From Anaerococcus degeneri (GTDB lineage: Bacteria; Bacillota; Clostridia; Tissierellales; Peptoniphilaceae), in assembly GCF_017874475.1 (NCBI RefSeq), contig NZ_JAGGLO010000001.1, positions 434,001 through 498,000 of the forward strand: a stretch of 64,000 nt of DNA. Reading direction: 5' to 3'. A program made the translations under genes and the position numbers. The notes beneath the pieces are model-generated. The model searched no databases and was not told where the DNA came from. It saw nothing but the letters and a program-made list of their open reading frames with translations. Within the stretch, counting starts at the first letter, position 1; every line of letters begins with the position of its first letter. This document shows, piece by piece, positions 52,775-60,937 of this stretch.

Positions 52775-53764
52775 TTAGAATTCTAATCCTGATAGAGGAT
52801 TTTTATTTACAGCCTTTTTAAGATCCTCATCATCCAAATGAGTGTAAATTTGAGTTGTGGAGACTGAAGCATGGCCCAAAATATCTTTTAAGGCTCTTAT
52901 ATCAACATCACCATACTTATACATTAGTGTGGCAGCGGTATGTCTGAGTTTGTGAGTAGAGTAGATACTTGTATCAAAACCAGCTTTTGACAAATATTTT
53001 TCAATAGTTGATTGTACAGCTCTGTTTGAAATTCTTTTCTTTCTAGTCGAAATAAAAAGTGCACCAATGCTGGCATCCTTGAGATACTCAGATCTAATTA
53101 CAATATAGTTGTTAATAAGATCTTGGCAGTTTTTTGTAAGATAAACTGTTCTTTCTTTATTACCTTTACCTATAATATTGAATCTATCTTTATTTACATC
53201 GGATAAATCAATTGAAACAAGCTCAGAAAGCCTCATTCCAGTTGTTAAGAATGTGAAGACCATGGCTAGGTCTCTAACTCTTAGAAAGGTATTTTTTTCT
53301 TGGTTTATTGTTTCCAATAACTTTTCTGTCTCACTTAATGTAAGGTAAACAGGTTGTCTTTGGCTAATTTTAGGATTTCTTAACTTATCAGCAACATTGG
53401 TATTTATTATTTCAATCTCGCTATACATATATTTATAAAAGGATTTTAAAGCTGAGATTTTTCTAGACCTAGTTGTGGCAGAATCACTTTTATCATTATC
53501 TAAATAAGAAAGAAAGGCGTAAAAATCTTGGATTGTAAGTTTTTCAAAAAAACTATTATCTATAAAAGAATTTACCTTATTATAGTTAAAATCATTTTTA
53601 TATTTTTCTAAATTATTATTATAAATTTTTCTTATTATTTGATATTCAATAAACATTTCAAGATCATAAGCATATTCTTTAATTGTCGACTCGGAAAGAC
53701 CTTTGATTGATTTTAAATAATTTAAGTAATCGTTTAATAAAAGAGGTCTAATAAATTCTTCCAT
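52775..53764 (-). CDS. Tyrosine recombinase, XerC/XerD type
   Basis: A 329-residue recombinase. The N-terminal SAM-like domain (about 1-120) has LNYLKSIKGLSESTIKEYAYDL. The catalytic domain keeps all residues: Arg in TTGMRLSELVS, Lys in IIGKGNKERTVYL, HKLRHTAATLMYKYG, and LGHASVSTTQIYTHL with the His and nucleophile Tyr. It fits chromosome-dimer resolution by XerC/D, but phage or mobile-element integrases can look alike; no other mobile genes are near. I start it at the second ATG (53764), since GGAG of the first ATGGAG at 53776 serves as its ribosome binding site. Confidence 0.88.
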   Translation of the reverse strand: MEEFIRPLLLNDYLNYLKSIKGLSESTIKEYAYDLEMFIEYQIIRKIYNNNLEKYKNDFNYNKVNSFIDNSFFEKLTIQDFYAFLSYLDNDKSDSATTRSRKISALKSFYKYMYSEIEIINTNVADKLRNPKISQRQPVYLTLSETEKLLETINQEKNTFLRVRDLAMVFTFLTTGMRLSELVSIDLSDVNKDRFNIIGKGNKERTVYLTKNCQDLINNYIVIRSEYLKDASIGALFISTRKKRISNRAVQSTIEKYLSKAGFDTSIYSTHKLRHTAATLMYKYGDVDIRALKDILGHASVSTTQIYTHLDDEDLKKAVNKNPLSGLEF

Positions 53765-53842
53765 AAAATTCTCCATTCATAATAACAATAGCAAGTTTAG
53801 CTTAAATATGATAAATTTGAGGTTTCTCATATTTATATTAAA

Positions 53843-53870
53843 ATTATACCCACCCCAATTAGAAATACAA
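53843..53870 (-). promoter_or_regulatory. Candidate promoter for the Xer gene
   Basis: On the - strand TATAAT (53843-53848) with TTGTAT (53865-53870) 16 bases upstream; the -35 matches the consensus only in part. The -35 touches the left end of the 17-bp palindrome. Confidence 0.5.
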
Positions 53871-53906
53871 TTTATTGCACAAAATAATAATTTTGTGCAA
53901 TAAATT
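53869..53906. repeat. 17-bp perfect inverted repeat at the Xer promoter
   Basis: AATTTATTGCACAAAAT (53869-53885) and its exact complement ATTTTGTGCAATAAATT (53890-53906) are separated by AATA. No T run follows on either strand, so it does not look like a terminator. It abuts the candidate -35 box of xer and may be an operator. It does not match the dif consensus that I know. Confidence 0.85.
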
Positions 53907-54202
53907 TGAATGCGCGATATCTCCTCTTTTTTATATATTTTATGAAGCGTTTAAAGATTCTAAGCAAATTTACACAAATAAAAATCCTATACTATTTTGC
54001 CAGTCTATTTTTTAGAGCTTCTTACATTTTAAATCTTAGCTAAGATACTAGCCTTCATCTCAAATTATTTCAATTAATAGTTTTATATTTTTCCTATTTT
54101 ATTATAACATATGTTTTATCAGAAAATTCGACGCTTTATTTTGCGTTTTAAGCGTTTTTATTTTTTAATAAGTGTAATTATACCTTGTAAATTAAGCAAA
54201 TT

Positions 54203-54230
54203 AAAAACTGCCATTGTTATAATGGCAGCT
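54203..54230 (-). terminator. Terminator of rny
   Basis: On the - strand CTGCCATT pairs with AATGGCAG (54221-54228 and 54208-54215), loop of 5, followed by TTTTT (54203-54207). It ends rny 13 bases after its stop. Confidence 0.8.
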
Positions 54231-54240
54231 TGATTAATTT

Positions 54241-55797
54241 CTACTTAGCATAATCTATCGCTTTGGACTCTCTTAATAAGTTTACTTTAATTTCACCTGG
54301 ATACTCTAATTCATTTTCAATTTTCTTTGCAATCTCTCTAGCAATTACAACCATTTCATCATCAGATATTTTTTCAGGTTTTACTAATATTCTTAATTCC
54401 CTACCAGCTTGTAGAGCAAAAGATTTTTCGACTCCTTCGAAAGAATTTGCAATTCTTTCTAAGTTTTCAAGTCTCTTAATATAACTTTCGAGACTTTCAC
54501 GTCTTGCACCTGGTCGAGCAGCACTAATGGCATCTGCCGTTTGAACCAAGATAGATTCTACACAATTTGGCTCTACATCACCGTGGTGAGATTCTATAGC
54601 ATTTATAACGTATTTATTTTCGCCATATTTGGTTGCAGCTTCAACACCTAGAGCTACGTGTGTTCCTTCTTGCTCTTGATCTATAGCCTTGCCTAAATCA
54701 TGAAGTAATCCACCACGTTTTGCTAATTGACTATCAGCACCAATTTCATCAGCAAGCATTCCTGCAAGTAATGCAACTTCTACAGAATGTTTTAAGATAT
54801 TTTGTCCATAAGATGTTCTAAATTTCATCTTACCGATTAGCCTGATTAATTGAGGATGTAGGTTTATTATTCCAACAGTTTCAGCAGCTGCTTCACCGTC
54901 TTCAATTATCCTTGCTTCAACTTCATCGCTTGCCTTTTGAAGCATTTCGTCAATTCTAGATGGGTTTATTCTTCCGTCTTGAATTAATTTTTCTAGTGCA
55001 ACTTTTGCTATTTCACGTCTTACTGGTTCAAAACATGATATAACTACAGCTTCAGGAGTATCATCAATTATAAGGTCAACACCTGAGGCTTGTTCAAAGG
55101 CTCTAATATTACGACCTTCGCGACCTATAATACGACCTTTCATTTCATCGTTAGGTAGAGAAATTACAGATACAGTATTTTCAGCTACAAGTTCTGGAGC
55201 AAATCTTTGAATAGTAGTTGCAAGAATTTCTGTAGCCATTTTTTTACTTTCTGCTTTAATTTTCTCTTCAGCCTCTTTAATCATCCTAGCTGATTCATGA
55301 ATAGTTTCAGATTTAACTCGAGCTAAAATTATTTCTTTAGCTTCATTATTGGTGAGTCCAGCGATATTTTGTAATTCCAACTCTTGTTGTTCTATTAACT
55401 TGTCAATTTTTTCTTCTTTTTGTTGTAACTTTTTCTGATCACTAGAGATTTGATCAGATTTTTTGTCAATCAATAAAGATCGATTGTCTAAACTTTCTTC
55501 TTTCTTAATCAAACGAGCTTCTCTTTTATTTAGTTCATTCCTTGTTTGATTCAGCATTTCTTCATTTTCAGATTTCAATTTTGAAATTTCATCTTTAGCA
55601 TCAATAAGAGTTTCTCTTCTTAATGCTTCTGCTTGTTTGTTGGCATCATCTATAATTTGCCTACTGAGATTTTCAGCACCGCCTATTACAGACTCCCCAA
55701 TTTTCTTACGATAAAGATAGCCAAAATAAAAAGCTAACAATACGAAGGCGACAAATATGATGAGAACAACAATTGGATTCATATTATCTAACATCAT
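54241..55797 (-). CDS. rny: Ribonuclease Y
   Basis: A 518-residue endoribonuclease that starts mRNA decay. It has an N-terminal membrane helix (about 8-27), a long coiled coil (about 35-195; many Glu/Lys heptads), a KH domain ([17 protein letters not shown]) and an HD domain with [17 protein letters not shown] and [13 protein letters not shown]. The C-terminal helical part ends in [19 protein letters not shown]. The ribosome binding site GGAGGTGAT is strong; ATG codons lie at 55797 and 55794. It has its own promoter and terminator. Membrane-bound RNase Y, together with RNase J here, fits the Gram-positive degradosome. Confidence 0.96.
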   Translation of the reverse strand: MMLDNMNPIVVLIIFVAFVLLAFYFGYLYRKKIGESVIGGAENLSRQIIDDANKQAEALRRETLIDAKDEISKLKSENEEMLNQTRNELNKREARLIKKEESLDNRSLLIDKKSDQISSDQKKLQQKEEKIDKLIEQQELELQNIAGLTNNEAKEIILARVKSETIHESARMIKEAEEKIKAESKKMATEILATTIQRFAPELVAENTVSVISLPNDEMKGRIIGREGRNIRAFEQASGVDLIIDDTPEAVVISCFEPVRREIAKVALEKLIQDGRINPSRIDEMLQKASDEVEARIIEDGEAAAETVGIINLHPQLIRLIGKMKFRTSYGQNILKHSVEVALLAGMLADEIGADSQLAKRGGLLHDLGKAIDQEQEGTHVALGVEAATKYGENKYVINAIESHHGDVEPNCVESILVQTADAISAARPGARRESLESYIKRLENLERIANSFEGVEKSFALQAGRELRILVKPEKISDDEMVVIAREIAKKIENELEYPGEIKVNLLRESKAIDYAK

Positions 55798-55837
55798 ATC
55801 ACCTCCAATAATATGGAAATTTTAATATTCCATTTAT

Positions 55838-55886
55838 ATTATACCATTTTTTTATAATTATACGAAATAGTTTTCATTATTTACAA
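55838..55886 (-). promoter_or_regulatory. Promoter region of rny
   Basis: On the - strand TTGTAA (55881-55886) and TATAAT (55857-55862) have an 18-base spacer. A second TATAAT at 55838-55843 lacks a good -35. The leader before the ATG is about 40-50 bases. Confidence 0.6.
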
Positions 55887-55916
55887 AATAAAAAAAGTAG
55901 CATAAAACTACTTTTT
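55886..55916 (-). terminator. Terminator overlapping the cysE stop codon
   Basis: On the - strand AAAAAGTAG (55908-55916) pairs with CTACTTTTT (55892-55900), loop of 7, then more T. The TAG in the first arm is the cysE stop. It ends the cysK-cysE transcript. Confidence 0.78.
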
Positions 55917-56441
55917 ATGTGGAATTATTTTTGCTGGCGCGCCTACCGCAGTTGAATCACTTGGTACATCTGTTAATACAACAGAATTTGCACCAATTCT
56001 ACAATTATCACCTACTTTAATATTACCAAGTAAAACGGCACCTGCTCCTATCATTACGTTATTGCCTACGGTTGGGTGTCTTTTAACCTTCTTATTTGTT
56101 ACAGCTCCTAGGGTGACTGAGTGATACATTAAAACATCATCACCTACTTCAGCTGTCTCTCCAATAACAACTCCCATACCATGATCTATGTAACATCTTC
56201 TTCCAATTTTTGCTCCAGGATGAATCTCAATTCCTGTTTCCATCCTAGTCTTATAAGCCATCTCTTGTGCTTCATATAATTTGCCTTCTAGATATAGATT
56301 ATGTGCTATATAATGAGATAATAGGGCCTTTATACCAGCAGAGAAGAGGATAGCCTCCTCTTCACTTTTTAATGCTGGGTCATGTTCTAGGGCGTTTTTA
56401 ATTAATTCTTCTTTGTATTCGTTATAATTGATCATTGTCAT
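55908..56441 (-). CDS. cysE: Serine O-acetyltransferase
   Basis: A 177-residue left-handed beta-helix enzyme that acetylates serine with acetyl-CoA, the first committed step of cysteine synthesis. [19 protein letters not shown] contains the conserved His, then [22 protein letters not shown] and [26 protein letters not shown]. It is shorter than E. coli CysE, like the EpsC/compact Gram-positive form. ATG codons at 56441 and 56435 are possible, both inside cysK (20-base overlap), with no good ribosome binding site, so translation is probably coupled to cysK. Confidence 0.95.
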   Translation of the reverse strand: MTMINYNEYKEELIKNALEHDPALKSEEEAILFSAGIKALLSHYIAHNLYLEGKLYEAQEMAYKTRMETGIEIHPGAKIGRRCYIDHGMGVVIGETAEVGDDVLMYHSVTLGAVTNKKVKRHPTVGNNVMIGAGAVLLGNIKVGDNCRIGANSVVLTDVPSDSTAVGAPAKIIPHKK

Positions 56442-57333
56442 ATAATTCAGTTGATAAGTATCTTTCGCCCGTATCAGGTAAAACAGTTACCACAACTTTC
56501 CCTTCTCCTAATTTATCGGCAATTTCAATTGCACCTACAACATTAGCTCCTGATGATATTCCTACTGCTAAAGCTTCATCTTTTGCAAGCTGTCTTGACA
56601 TATTTATAGCATCATCGCTTTTAACGTCAACAATACCATCAAGAATATCAAAATCTAAATTTTTTGGAATAAAATTTCCACCTATACCTTGAATTTTATG
56701 GCCAGAAGCCTTGCCACCAGATAAAAGTGGGCTTTCAGCTGGTTCTATTGCGTATATCTTTGTATTAGGATTTGCTTCCTTTAATCTTCTACCTGTTCCT
56801 GTTACAGTGCCACCAGTTCCAACACCAGCTATAAAAGCATCTGGACTTATTTCAGATAAAATCTCTGGACCTGTTGTTTCATAATGAGCTTTAATATTGG
56901 CTGGGTTTGAAAATTGGTCAGGCAAGAAATATCCGTTTTCTTCAGCAAGTTCTTTTGCCTTATCAACAGCACCCTGGAGGGCACCTTCTGTTGTCCTAAT
57001 TACCTTTGCTCCATAAGCCATAGCTAATTTTGCTCTTTCAATACTCATTGAAGCTGGCATTGTTAAGATAAGATTATAGCCTTTTGCTGCAGCAAGAGCT
57101 GCTAGGGCTACACCGGTATTACCACTAGTTGGTTCTACAATTGTACCACCTTTTTTAAGCTTGCCTGATTTTTCAGCTTCTTCTATCATATATAGAGCTA
57201 TCCTATCTTTAATAGAGCCGGCTAGGTTGTTTTTTTCTATTTTAACATATATATCTGCTCTTCCCTCTTTCTTGAGTGAGTTAAGTTTCAATATAGGAGT
57301 TCCTCCAATTAATTCAGTTGGATTATTCTTCAT
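56422..57333 (-). CDS. cysK: Cysteine synthase A (O-acetylserine sulfhydrylase)
   Basis: A 303-residue PLP enzyme that makes cysteine from O-acetylserine and sulfide. The PLP Lys lies in [18 protein letters not shown] near residue 42; [34 protein letters not shown] and [15 protein letters not shown] are diagnostic. AAAGGAG precedes the ATG. cysE follows at the 3' end, so the pair makes cysteine from serine and sulfide. The upstream leader region (57334-57449) contains AT-rich -10-like boxes but no promoter I can define with confidence, and no S-box or T-box structure that I can recognise. Confidence 0.96.
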   Translation of the reverse strand: MKNNPTELIGGTPILKLNSLKKEGRADIYVKIEKNNLAGSIKDRIALYMIEEAEKSGKLKKGGTIVEPTSGNTGVALAALAAAKGYNLILTMPASMSIERAKLAMAYGAKVIRTTEGALQGAVDKAKELAEENGYFLPDQFSNPANIKAHYETTGPEILSEISPDAFIAGVGTGGTVTGTGRRLKEANPNTKIYAIEPAESPLLSGGKASGHKIQGIGGNFIPKNLDFDILDGIVDVKSDDAINMSRQLAKDEALAVGISSGANVVGAIEIADKLGEGKVVVTVLPDTGERYLSTELYDNDQL

Positions 57334-57449
57334 ATTGTATTTCTCCTTTCAAAAAATTCGATTAATTTATATAATCATCATTTATATAAAAATAAGTTGT
57401 CTTAATTCCTACATATTTACTATACTATAAAATAAGGTCATTTAAAAGT

Positions 57450-57478
57450 AAAAAAAAAAGGAAGCTTTGCTTCCTCTT
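57450..57478 (-). terminator. Terminator of nhaC
   Basis: On the - strand AGGAAGC pairs with GCTTCCT (57469-57475 and 57459-57465), loop AAA, followed by a run of about nine T. It lies about 50 bases after the nhaC stop and upstream of the cysK leader. Confidence 0.85.
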
Positions 57479-57527
57479 AGATAACGGATTTCTATAACTT
57501 AAAATATTTCAATTTTTATATCTTTCC

Positions 57528-59072
57528 TTAACTTATATTTACTTGTGGAGCCTTGCCTTCGTTTCTTAATTTTATCAAATTTTTAATAGCAAACTCTCTA
57601 GCTTCTTCAGGAGCCTTAGCCATTTTTTTCATCTTTGTTTTACCAAAAATATTAGTGTATGCTCCGTCTGCCCAGAAAATATTTCTTTTCAAAAGAGCAG
57701 TTATAAGTGCATAAATAGGATTTAATAAATTTACAAAGGCGAATGGGAAAAAGCTAATAGGACTAACACCCAAGGTCTTCATTTGATATGCACCACACGC
57801 TGTCCATGGGAACATTACAGCCCATAATGTACCAGCATCTTCAAGGGTTCTTGAAAGCATATTCCTTGATAGACCAAGTTCATCATATTTATCTTCATAT
57901 AGTGGGGCAGGAACACCTATACCTAAAAATTGATCACACATAGTTGCATCGCAGAAAATTGAAGTGAGCATAGTTACGAATACAAGACCAGCAACTGAAT
58001 TTATCCTTTCTTTAAGGTGAGCAAAGAGCCTTTCAATAATACCAGCTCTTTCCAGAGCTCCACCAAAGGAAACAGCTAAAAGTATAAGGTTAACCGTCCA
58101 CATTTGATTATCCATACCACCTTTAGCTAGAGCCTTGTCTACAAATTCATTGCCAGTAGCAATGTCTGGTCCATAGTGTAGAATAGCAAAAATTTCTGCC
58201 AGACTTCTTTTTTCTTGAAATATAAAAGAAAATATAAGTCCAACAATAACAGCAATTATAACACCTGCAAGACCTTCAATCCTTAATATACAAATAAAAA
58301 CAATCAAAACAATAGGAAGTAGGACTAAGGGGTTTAAGTTGAAATTACTAGAGAGTGCAGTTTTTATTCCTTTCGCAATATTTGAGTCATAGTTTATAAC
58401 ATTGGCTCTAATACCTAATAGGCTATAGAGAATTAAAGAAATTAAGAAAACCGGACCAGTTGTTGAAACCATAGCTGTAACGTGGTCAAAAAGACCTGTT
58501 TTAGCTACACCTGTAGCTAGATTTGTCGTATCTGATAAGGGTGAAAACTTATCTCCTATGTAAGCACCTGATATAACCATACCCGCTGTGATAGCTGGAT
58601 TTATTCCAAGGCCTTGGCCTATAGTCATAAAGGCTATTCCTATTGTAGCCGTAGCAGTCCAAGAAGAACCACAAGCAAGACTAACTAAAGCAGTAATTAT
58701 ACACCCAATAGGAAGAAATAACTTTGGGCTTAAAAAACTTAGACCGTAATATATAAGAGCTGGTATAGTTCCTGATATCATAAAAGATGATATAAGAAGA
58801 CCTACAGTAAGTAAAATTAATATGGCATCAAGAGTAGTTCTTATACGTTCAATCATACCATCAAGCATATCTCTAAAACTATTCCCGCACCTTAATCCAA
58901 CTATACAAGCAACCATTATCCCGCAAATAAGAGGGAGGTGAGCGGCATCATATATATTTTCTTCCCCATCTTTAGCAAATACAAATAAATAAATCATTAA
59001 ACTAACCATCGTTATAATAGGCAAGGCTGATTCAATTAAATTTGGAAGCCTGATATTTTTTTCATTTTTCAT
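57528..59072 (-). CDS. NhaC-family Na+/H+ antiporter
   Basis: A 514-residue integral membrane protein with about 11-12 hydrophobic helices. Motifs of the NhaC group are seen in GCIITALVSLACGSSWTATATIG, SGAYIGDKFSPLSDTTNLA (about residue 170-190) and ISIFCDATMCDQFLGI-like TSIFCDATMCDQFLGIG. NhaC proteins exchange sodium for protons; some relatives carry malate/lactate or amines, so the transported ions are inferred. TAAGGAG precedes the ATG and a consensus promoter with a palindrome lies upstream. It is a single-gene unit. Confidence 0.88.
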   Translation of the reverse strand: MKNEKNIRLPNLIESALPIITMVSLMIYLFVFAKDGEENIYDAAHLPLICGIMVACIVGLRCGNSFRDMLDGMIERIRTTLDAILILLTVGLLISSFMISGTIPALIYYGLSFLSPKLFLPIGCIITALVSLACGSSWTATATIGIAFMTIGQGLGINPAITAGMVISGAYIGDKFSPLSDTTNLATGVAKTGLFDHVTAMVSTTGPVFLISLILYSLLGIRANVINYDSNIAKGIKTALSSNFNLNPLVLLPIVLIVFICILRIEGLAGVIIAVIVGLIFSFIFQEKRSLAEIFAILHYGPDIATGNEFVDKALAKGGMDNQMWTVNLILLAVSFGGALERAGIIERLFAHLKERINSVAGLVFVTMLTSIFCDATMCDQFLGIGVPAPLYEDKYDELGLSRNMLSRTLEDAGTLWAVMFPWTACGAYQMKTLGVSPISFFPFAFVNLLNPIYALITALLKRNIFWADGAYTNIFGKTKMKKMAKAPEEAREFAIKNLIKLRNEGKAPQVNIS

Positions 59073-59117
59073 AATAGCTCCTTATAAATACATTAGCGTG
59101 TTAAATCGACTATGTAT

Positions 59118-59146
59118 ATGATACATTAGATTGATAATTTTGTCAA
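59118..59146 (-). promoter_or_regulatory. nhaC promoter with operator-like palindrome
   Basis: On the - strand TTGACA (59141-59146) and TATCAT (59118-59123) have a spacer of 17 bases. The palindrome ATGTAT-ATG-ATACAT (59112-59126) covers the -10. A regulator could bind there; which one is unknown. Confidence 0.68.
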
Positions 59147-59230
59147 CTATTGTTTTATTTAATTACCTAGTTATTATAATAAATAAATTTAATTATATTC
59201 AGTATTTTTACCAACTTATATTATCGCAAT

Positions 59231-59272
59231 TAAAAAAGCATAGACAAGGCTATCTTTCCATTGTCTATGCTT
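59231..59272 (-). terminator. Terminator of tsf
   Basis: On the - strand AAGCATAGACAA (59261-59272) pairs perfectly with TTGTCTATGCTT (59236-59247), 12 bp, loop 13, followed by TTTTAATT. It ends rpsB-tsf. Confidence 0.82.
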
Positions 59273-59283
59273 AAATTTTTATA

Positions 59284-59952
59284 TTATGCATTCATTTGGC
59301 TAGCTACTTCAGCAGCAAAGTCTTCTTCTTTCTTTTCAAGACCTTCACCTACTTGGAATCTAGCAAATCTTCTGATTTTGATGTTCTCGCCAACTTCGTT
59401 AGCAGTATCTCTTAGAAGTTGTTCTACCGTTAAATCAGGGTTTTTGATGAAGGCTTGATCTAGTAGGCAAACTTCTGAGAACCATTTTTTAAGTCTACCT
59501 TCAACCTTTTTCTCAGCAATCATTTTTTTCTTATCTTCAGGCATATTATCGCTTGATTCGTTGATTGCTTGGTTGATTAGGATTTCTCTTTGTTCAGCCA
59601 CATCAGCTTCATCTGCATCTTCTTCAGAGATGTACTTAGGAGCACTTGCAGCAACGTGCATTGCTATATCTCTAGCAAAGTTTTTAACTGTGTCGGTATT
59701 AGCTGAAAAATCTGTTTCAGTATTGATTTCAACAATTACGCCAATCTTATCGTTGTGAATGTAAGAACCAATAACACCTTCTGCAGCAATTCTACCAGAT
59801 TTTTTATCAAGAGTTGCTTGTCCTTTTTCTTTTAGGATTTTTTGAGCTTTATCAATATCCCCGCCTGCTTCTTCAAGAGCTTTTTTGCAGTCCATCATTC
59901 CAGCGGCAGTTCTTTCTCTTAATTCTTTAACTAATTTTGCACTAATTGCCAT
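59284..59952 (-). CDS. tsf: Translation elongation factor Ts
   Basis: A 222-residue nucleotide exchange factor for EF-Tu. The N-terminal UBA-like region has LVKELRERTAAGMMDCKKALEEAGG, then AQKILKEKGQATLDKKSGRIAAEGVI, and the core FVEINTETDFSANT-like VEINTETDFSANTDTVKNF. It is one of the shorter EF-Ts forms, with a single core subdomain and a C-terminal module. GGAGATTT precedes the ATG. It lies 15 bases after rpsB, the universal rpsB-tsf order, and is followed by a terminator. Confidence 0.96.
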   Translation of the reverse strand: MAISAKLVKELRERTAAGMMDCKKALEEAGGDIDKAQKILKEKGQATLDKKSGRIAAEGVIGSYIHNDKIGVIVEINTETDFSANTDTVKNFARDIAMHVAASAPKYISEEDADEADVAEQREILINQAINESSDNMPEDKKKMIAEKKVEGRLKKWFSEVCLLDQAFIKNPDLTVEQLLRDTANEVGENIKIRRFARFQVGEGLEKKEEDFAAEVASQMNA

Positions 59953-59967
59953 CTAAATCTCCTCTAC

Positions 59968-60807
59968 TTATTCTGCTTCGTTTTCTTCGAAAGCTTGTTC
60001 TTTTATTTCTTCAGCTGCTTCTTTTATTGCTTCATCAGATAGGTTTTCTTCTTCTGTTACTTCCACTTCAGAAGCTTCTTCTTCAACCTCTTCTTCATAT
60101 TCATCATTAGAAGGATCAAATTCATTACCTTGATTTGCTTCAATTACAGCATCTGCCATTACAGATGTAATAAGTTTTACAGCTCTAATTGCATCATCGT
60201 TACCTGGGATTGGAACGTCAACTTCATCTGGGTCACAGTTTGTATCAACTATAGCTATTACTGGAATACCAAGTATTTTAGCTTCGTGTACTGCTATAGA
60301 TTCTTCACCTGGATCAACTACAAATAGTACATCTGGTAGTTCTTCCATTTCCTTTATACCACCAAGGTTTCTTTCTAGCTTATCCATTTCTTTTTGATAT
60401 TGAAGAACTTCTTTTTTTGGTAGAAGATCAAATGTTCCATCTTCTTCCATTCTTTCGTATCTTTGAAGTTTTTCTACGCTTTTTCTGATTGTTTTAAAGT
60501 TTGTAAGCATACCACCCAACCATCTGTGAGATACGTAGTATTGACCAGATCTCTTAGCTTCTGATTGAATTGAGTCTTGTGCTTGTTTTTTTGTACCTAC
60601 GAATAGAACTCTACCACCATCAGCAACGATGTCTCTCATTACTTTATAAGCTTCCTCAATTTGGTTAGCTGTTTTCTGTAGATCTACAATATAGATACCA
60701 TTTCTTTCTGTGAAGATGAATCTTGACATTTTTGGATTCCATCTTCTTGTTTGGTGTCCAAAGTGTACACCTGCTTCTAATAATTTTTTCATTGAAACTA
60801 CTGCCAT
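59968..60807 (-). CDS. rpsB: 30S ribosomal protein S2, with acidic C-terminal tail
   Basis: A 279-residue S2. The N-terminus [27 protein letters not shown] (in parts) and [13 protein letters not shown] are signatures, and [30 protein letters not shown] is in the second half. The last about 50 residues are very acidic, rich in Glu, an extension beyond the usual 230-240 residues. I start at ATG 60807 with GGAGGTAAAT directly upstream; a longer in-frame GTG would place that ribosome binding site inside the gene. A structured leader and promoter lie between it and ftsY. Confidence 0.96.
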   Translation of the reverse strand: MAVVSMKKLLEAGVHFGHQTRRWNPKMSRFIFTERNGIYIVDLQKTANQIEEAYKVMRDIVADGGRVLFVGTKKQAQDSIQSEAKRSGQYYVSHRWLGGMLTNFKTIRKSVEKLQRYERMEEDGTFDLLPKKEVLQYQKEMDKLERNLGGIKEMEELPDVLFVVDPGEESIAVHEAKILGIPVIAIVDTNCDPDEVDVPIPGNDDAIRAVKLITSVMADAVIEANQGNEFDPSNDEYEEEVEEEASEVEVTEEENLSDEAIKEAAEEIKEQAFEENEAE

Positions 60808-60828
60808 ATTTACCTCCGTTTTTTCTTC

Positions 60829-60886
60829 CACTCATCTCAACTGGATATTAAACCACTATCGGCAACGTAATACCCATCCATGAGTG
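60829..60886 (-). promoter_or_regulatory. Structured rpsB leader, possible S2 autoregulatory element
   Basis: In + coordinates CACTCAT (60829-60835) pairs with ATGAGTG (60880-60886); inside it GGA (60843-60845) pairs with TCC (60877-60879) and TATTA (60846-60850) with TAATA (60868-60872). The result is a long interrupted hairpin, ending 21 bases before the rpsB ATG. No T run follows, so it is not a terminator. It lies within a leader of about 90 bases. I know of S2 autoregulation in other bacteria, but do not recognise this structure as a named family. Confidence 0.6.
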
Positions 60887-60907
60887 TGATTGTTGTAGTA
60901 CCTGAAT

Positions 60908-60935
60908 AATATACCACTTAAAACCTATATTTCAA
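60908..60935 (-). promoter_or_regulatory. Promoter for rpsB-tsf
   Basis: On the - strand TTGAAA (60930-60935) and TATATT (60908-60913) have a 16-base spacer. It starts 2 bases after the ftsY stop codon. The predicted transcript begins about base 60900, giving a leader of about 90 bases. Confidence 0.65.
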
Positions 60936-60937
60936 CA

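Larger units (their letters stand above)
53777..54202. other. Only long gene-free region: palindromes and promoter signals
   Basis: No convincing coding sequence lies here. Besides the repeat at 53869-53906 there is a 14-bp perfect palindrome, ATCTTAGCTAAGAT (54033-54046). An extended -10, TGTTATAAT on the - strand, lies at 54101-54109. A + strand terminator-like hairpin, ACGCTT (54131-54136) with AAGCGT (54150-54155), is followed by TTTTTATTTTTT. On the - strand AGAGGAGATAT at about 53917-53927 looks like a ribosome binding site but has no start codon after it. A 33-codon + strand frame (53942-54043) lacks a ribosome binding site. A small RNA or long leader is possible. Confidence 0.5.

Noticed and set aside
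52775-53764. The Xer-type recombinase as evidence of an integrated element
   Set aside because: No att-like direct repeats, phage, plasmid or transposon genes lie nearby, and base composition matches the neighbours; chromosomal Xer is more likely.
53942-54043. A 33-codon + strand frame starting MKRLKIL, cationic and hydrophobic, toxin-like at first sight
   Set aside because: The bases before the ATG are pyrimidine-rich with no ribosome binding site, no promoter fits, and no clear membrane helix is formed.
54029-54058. A 9-codon - strand frame (MKASILAKI) in the possible long xer leader
   Set aside because: Too short to tell from chance; only a weak GAG precedes it and no coupling to xer can be seen.
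60808-60831. A longer rpsB starting at GTG 60831
   Set aside because: The strong GGAGGTAAAT lies within it, and the ATG at 60807 gives the normal S2 N-terminus.
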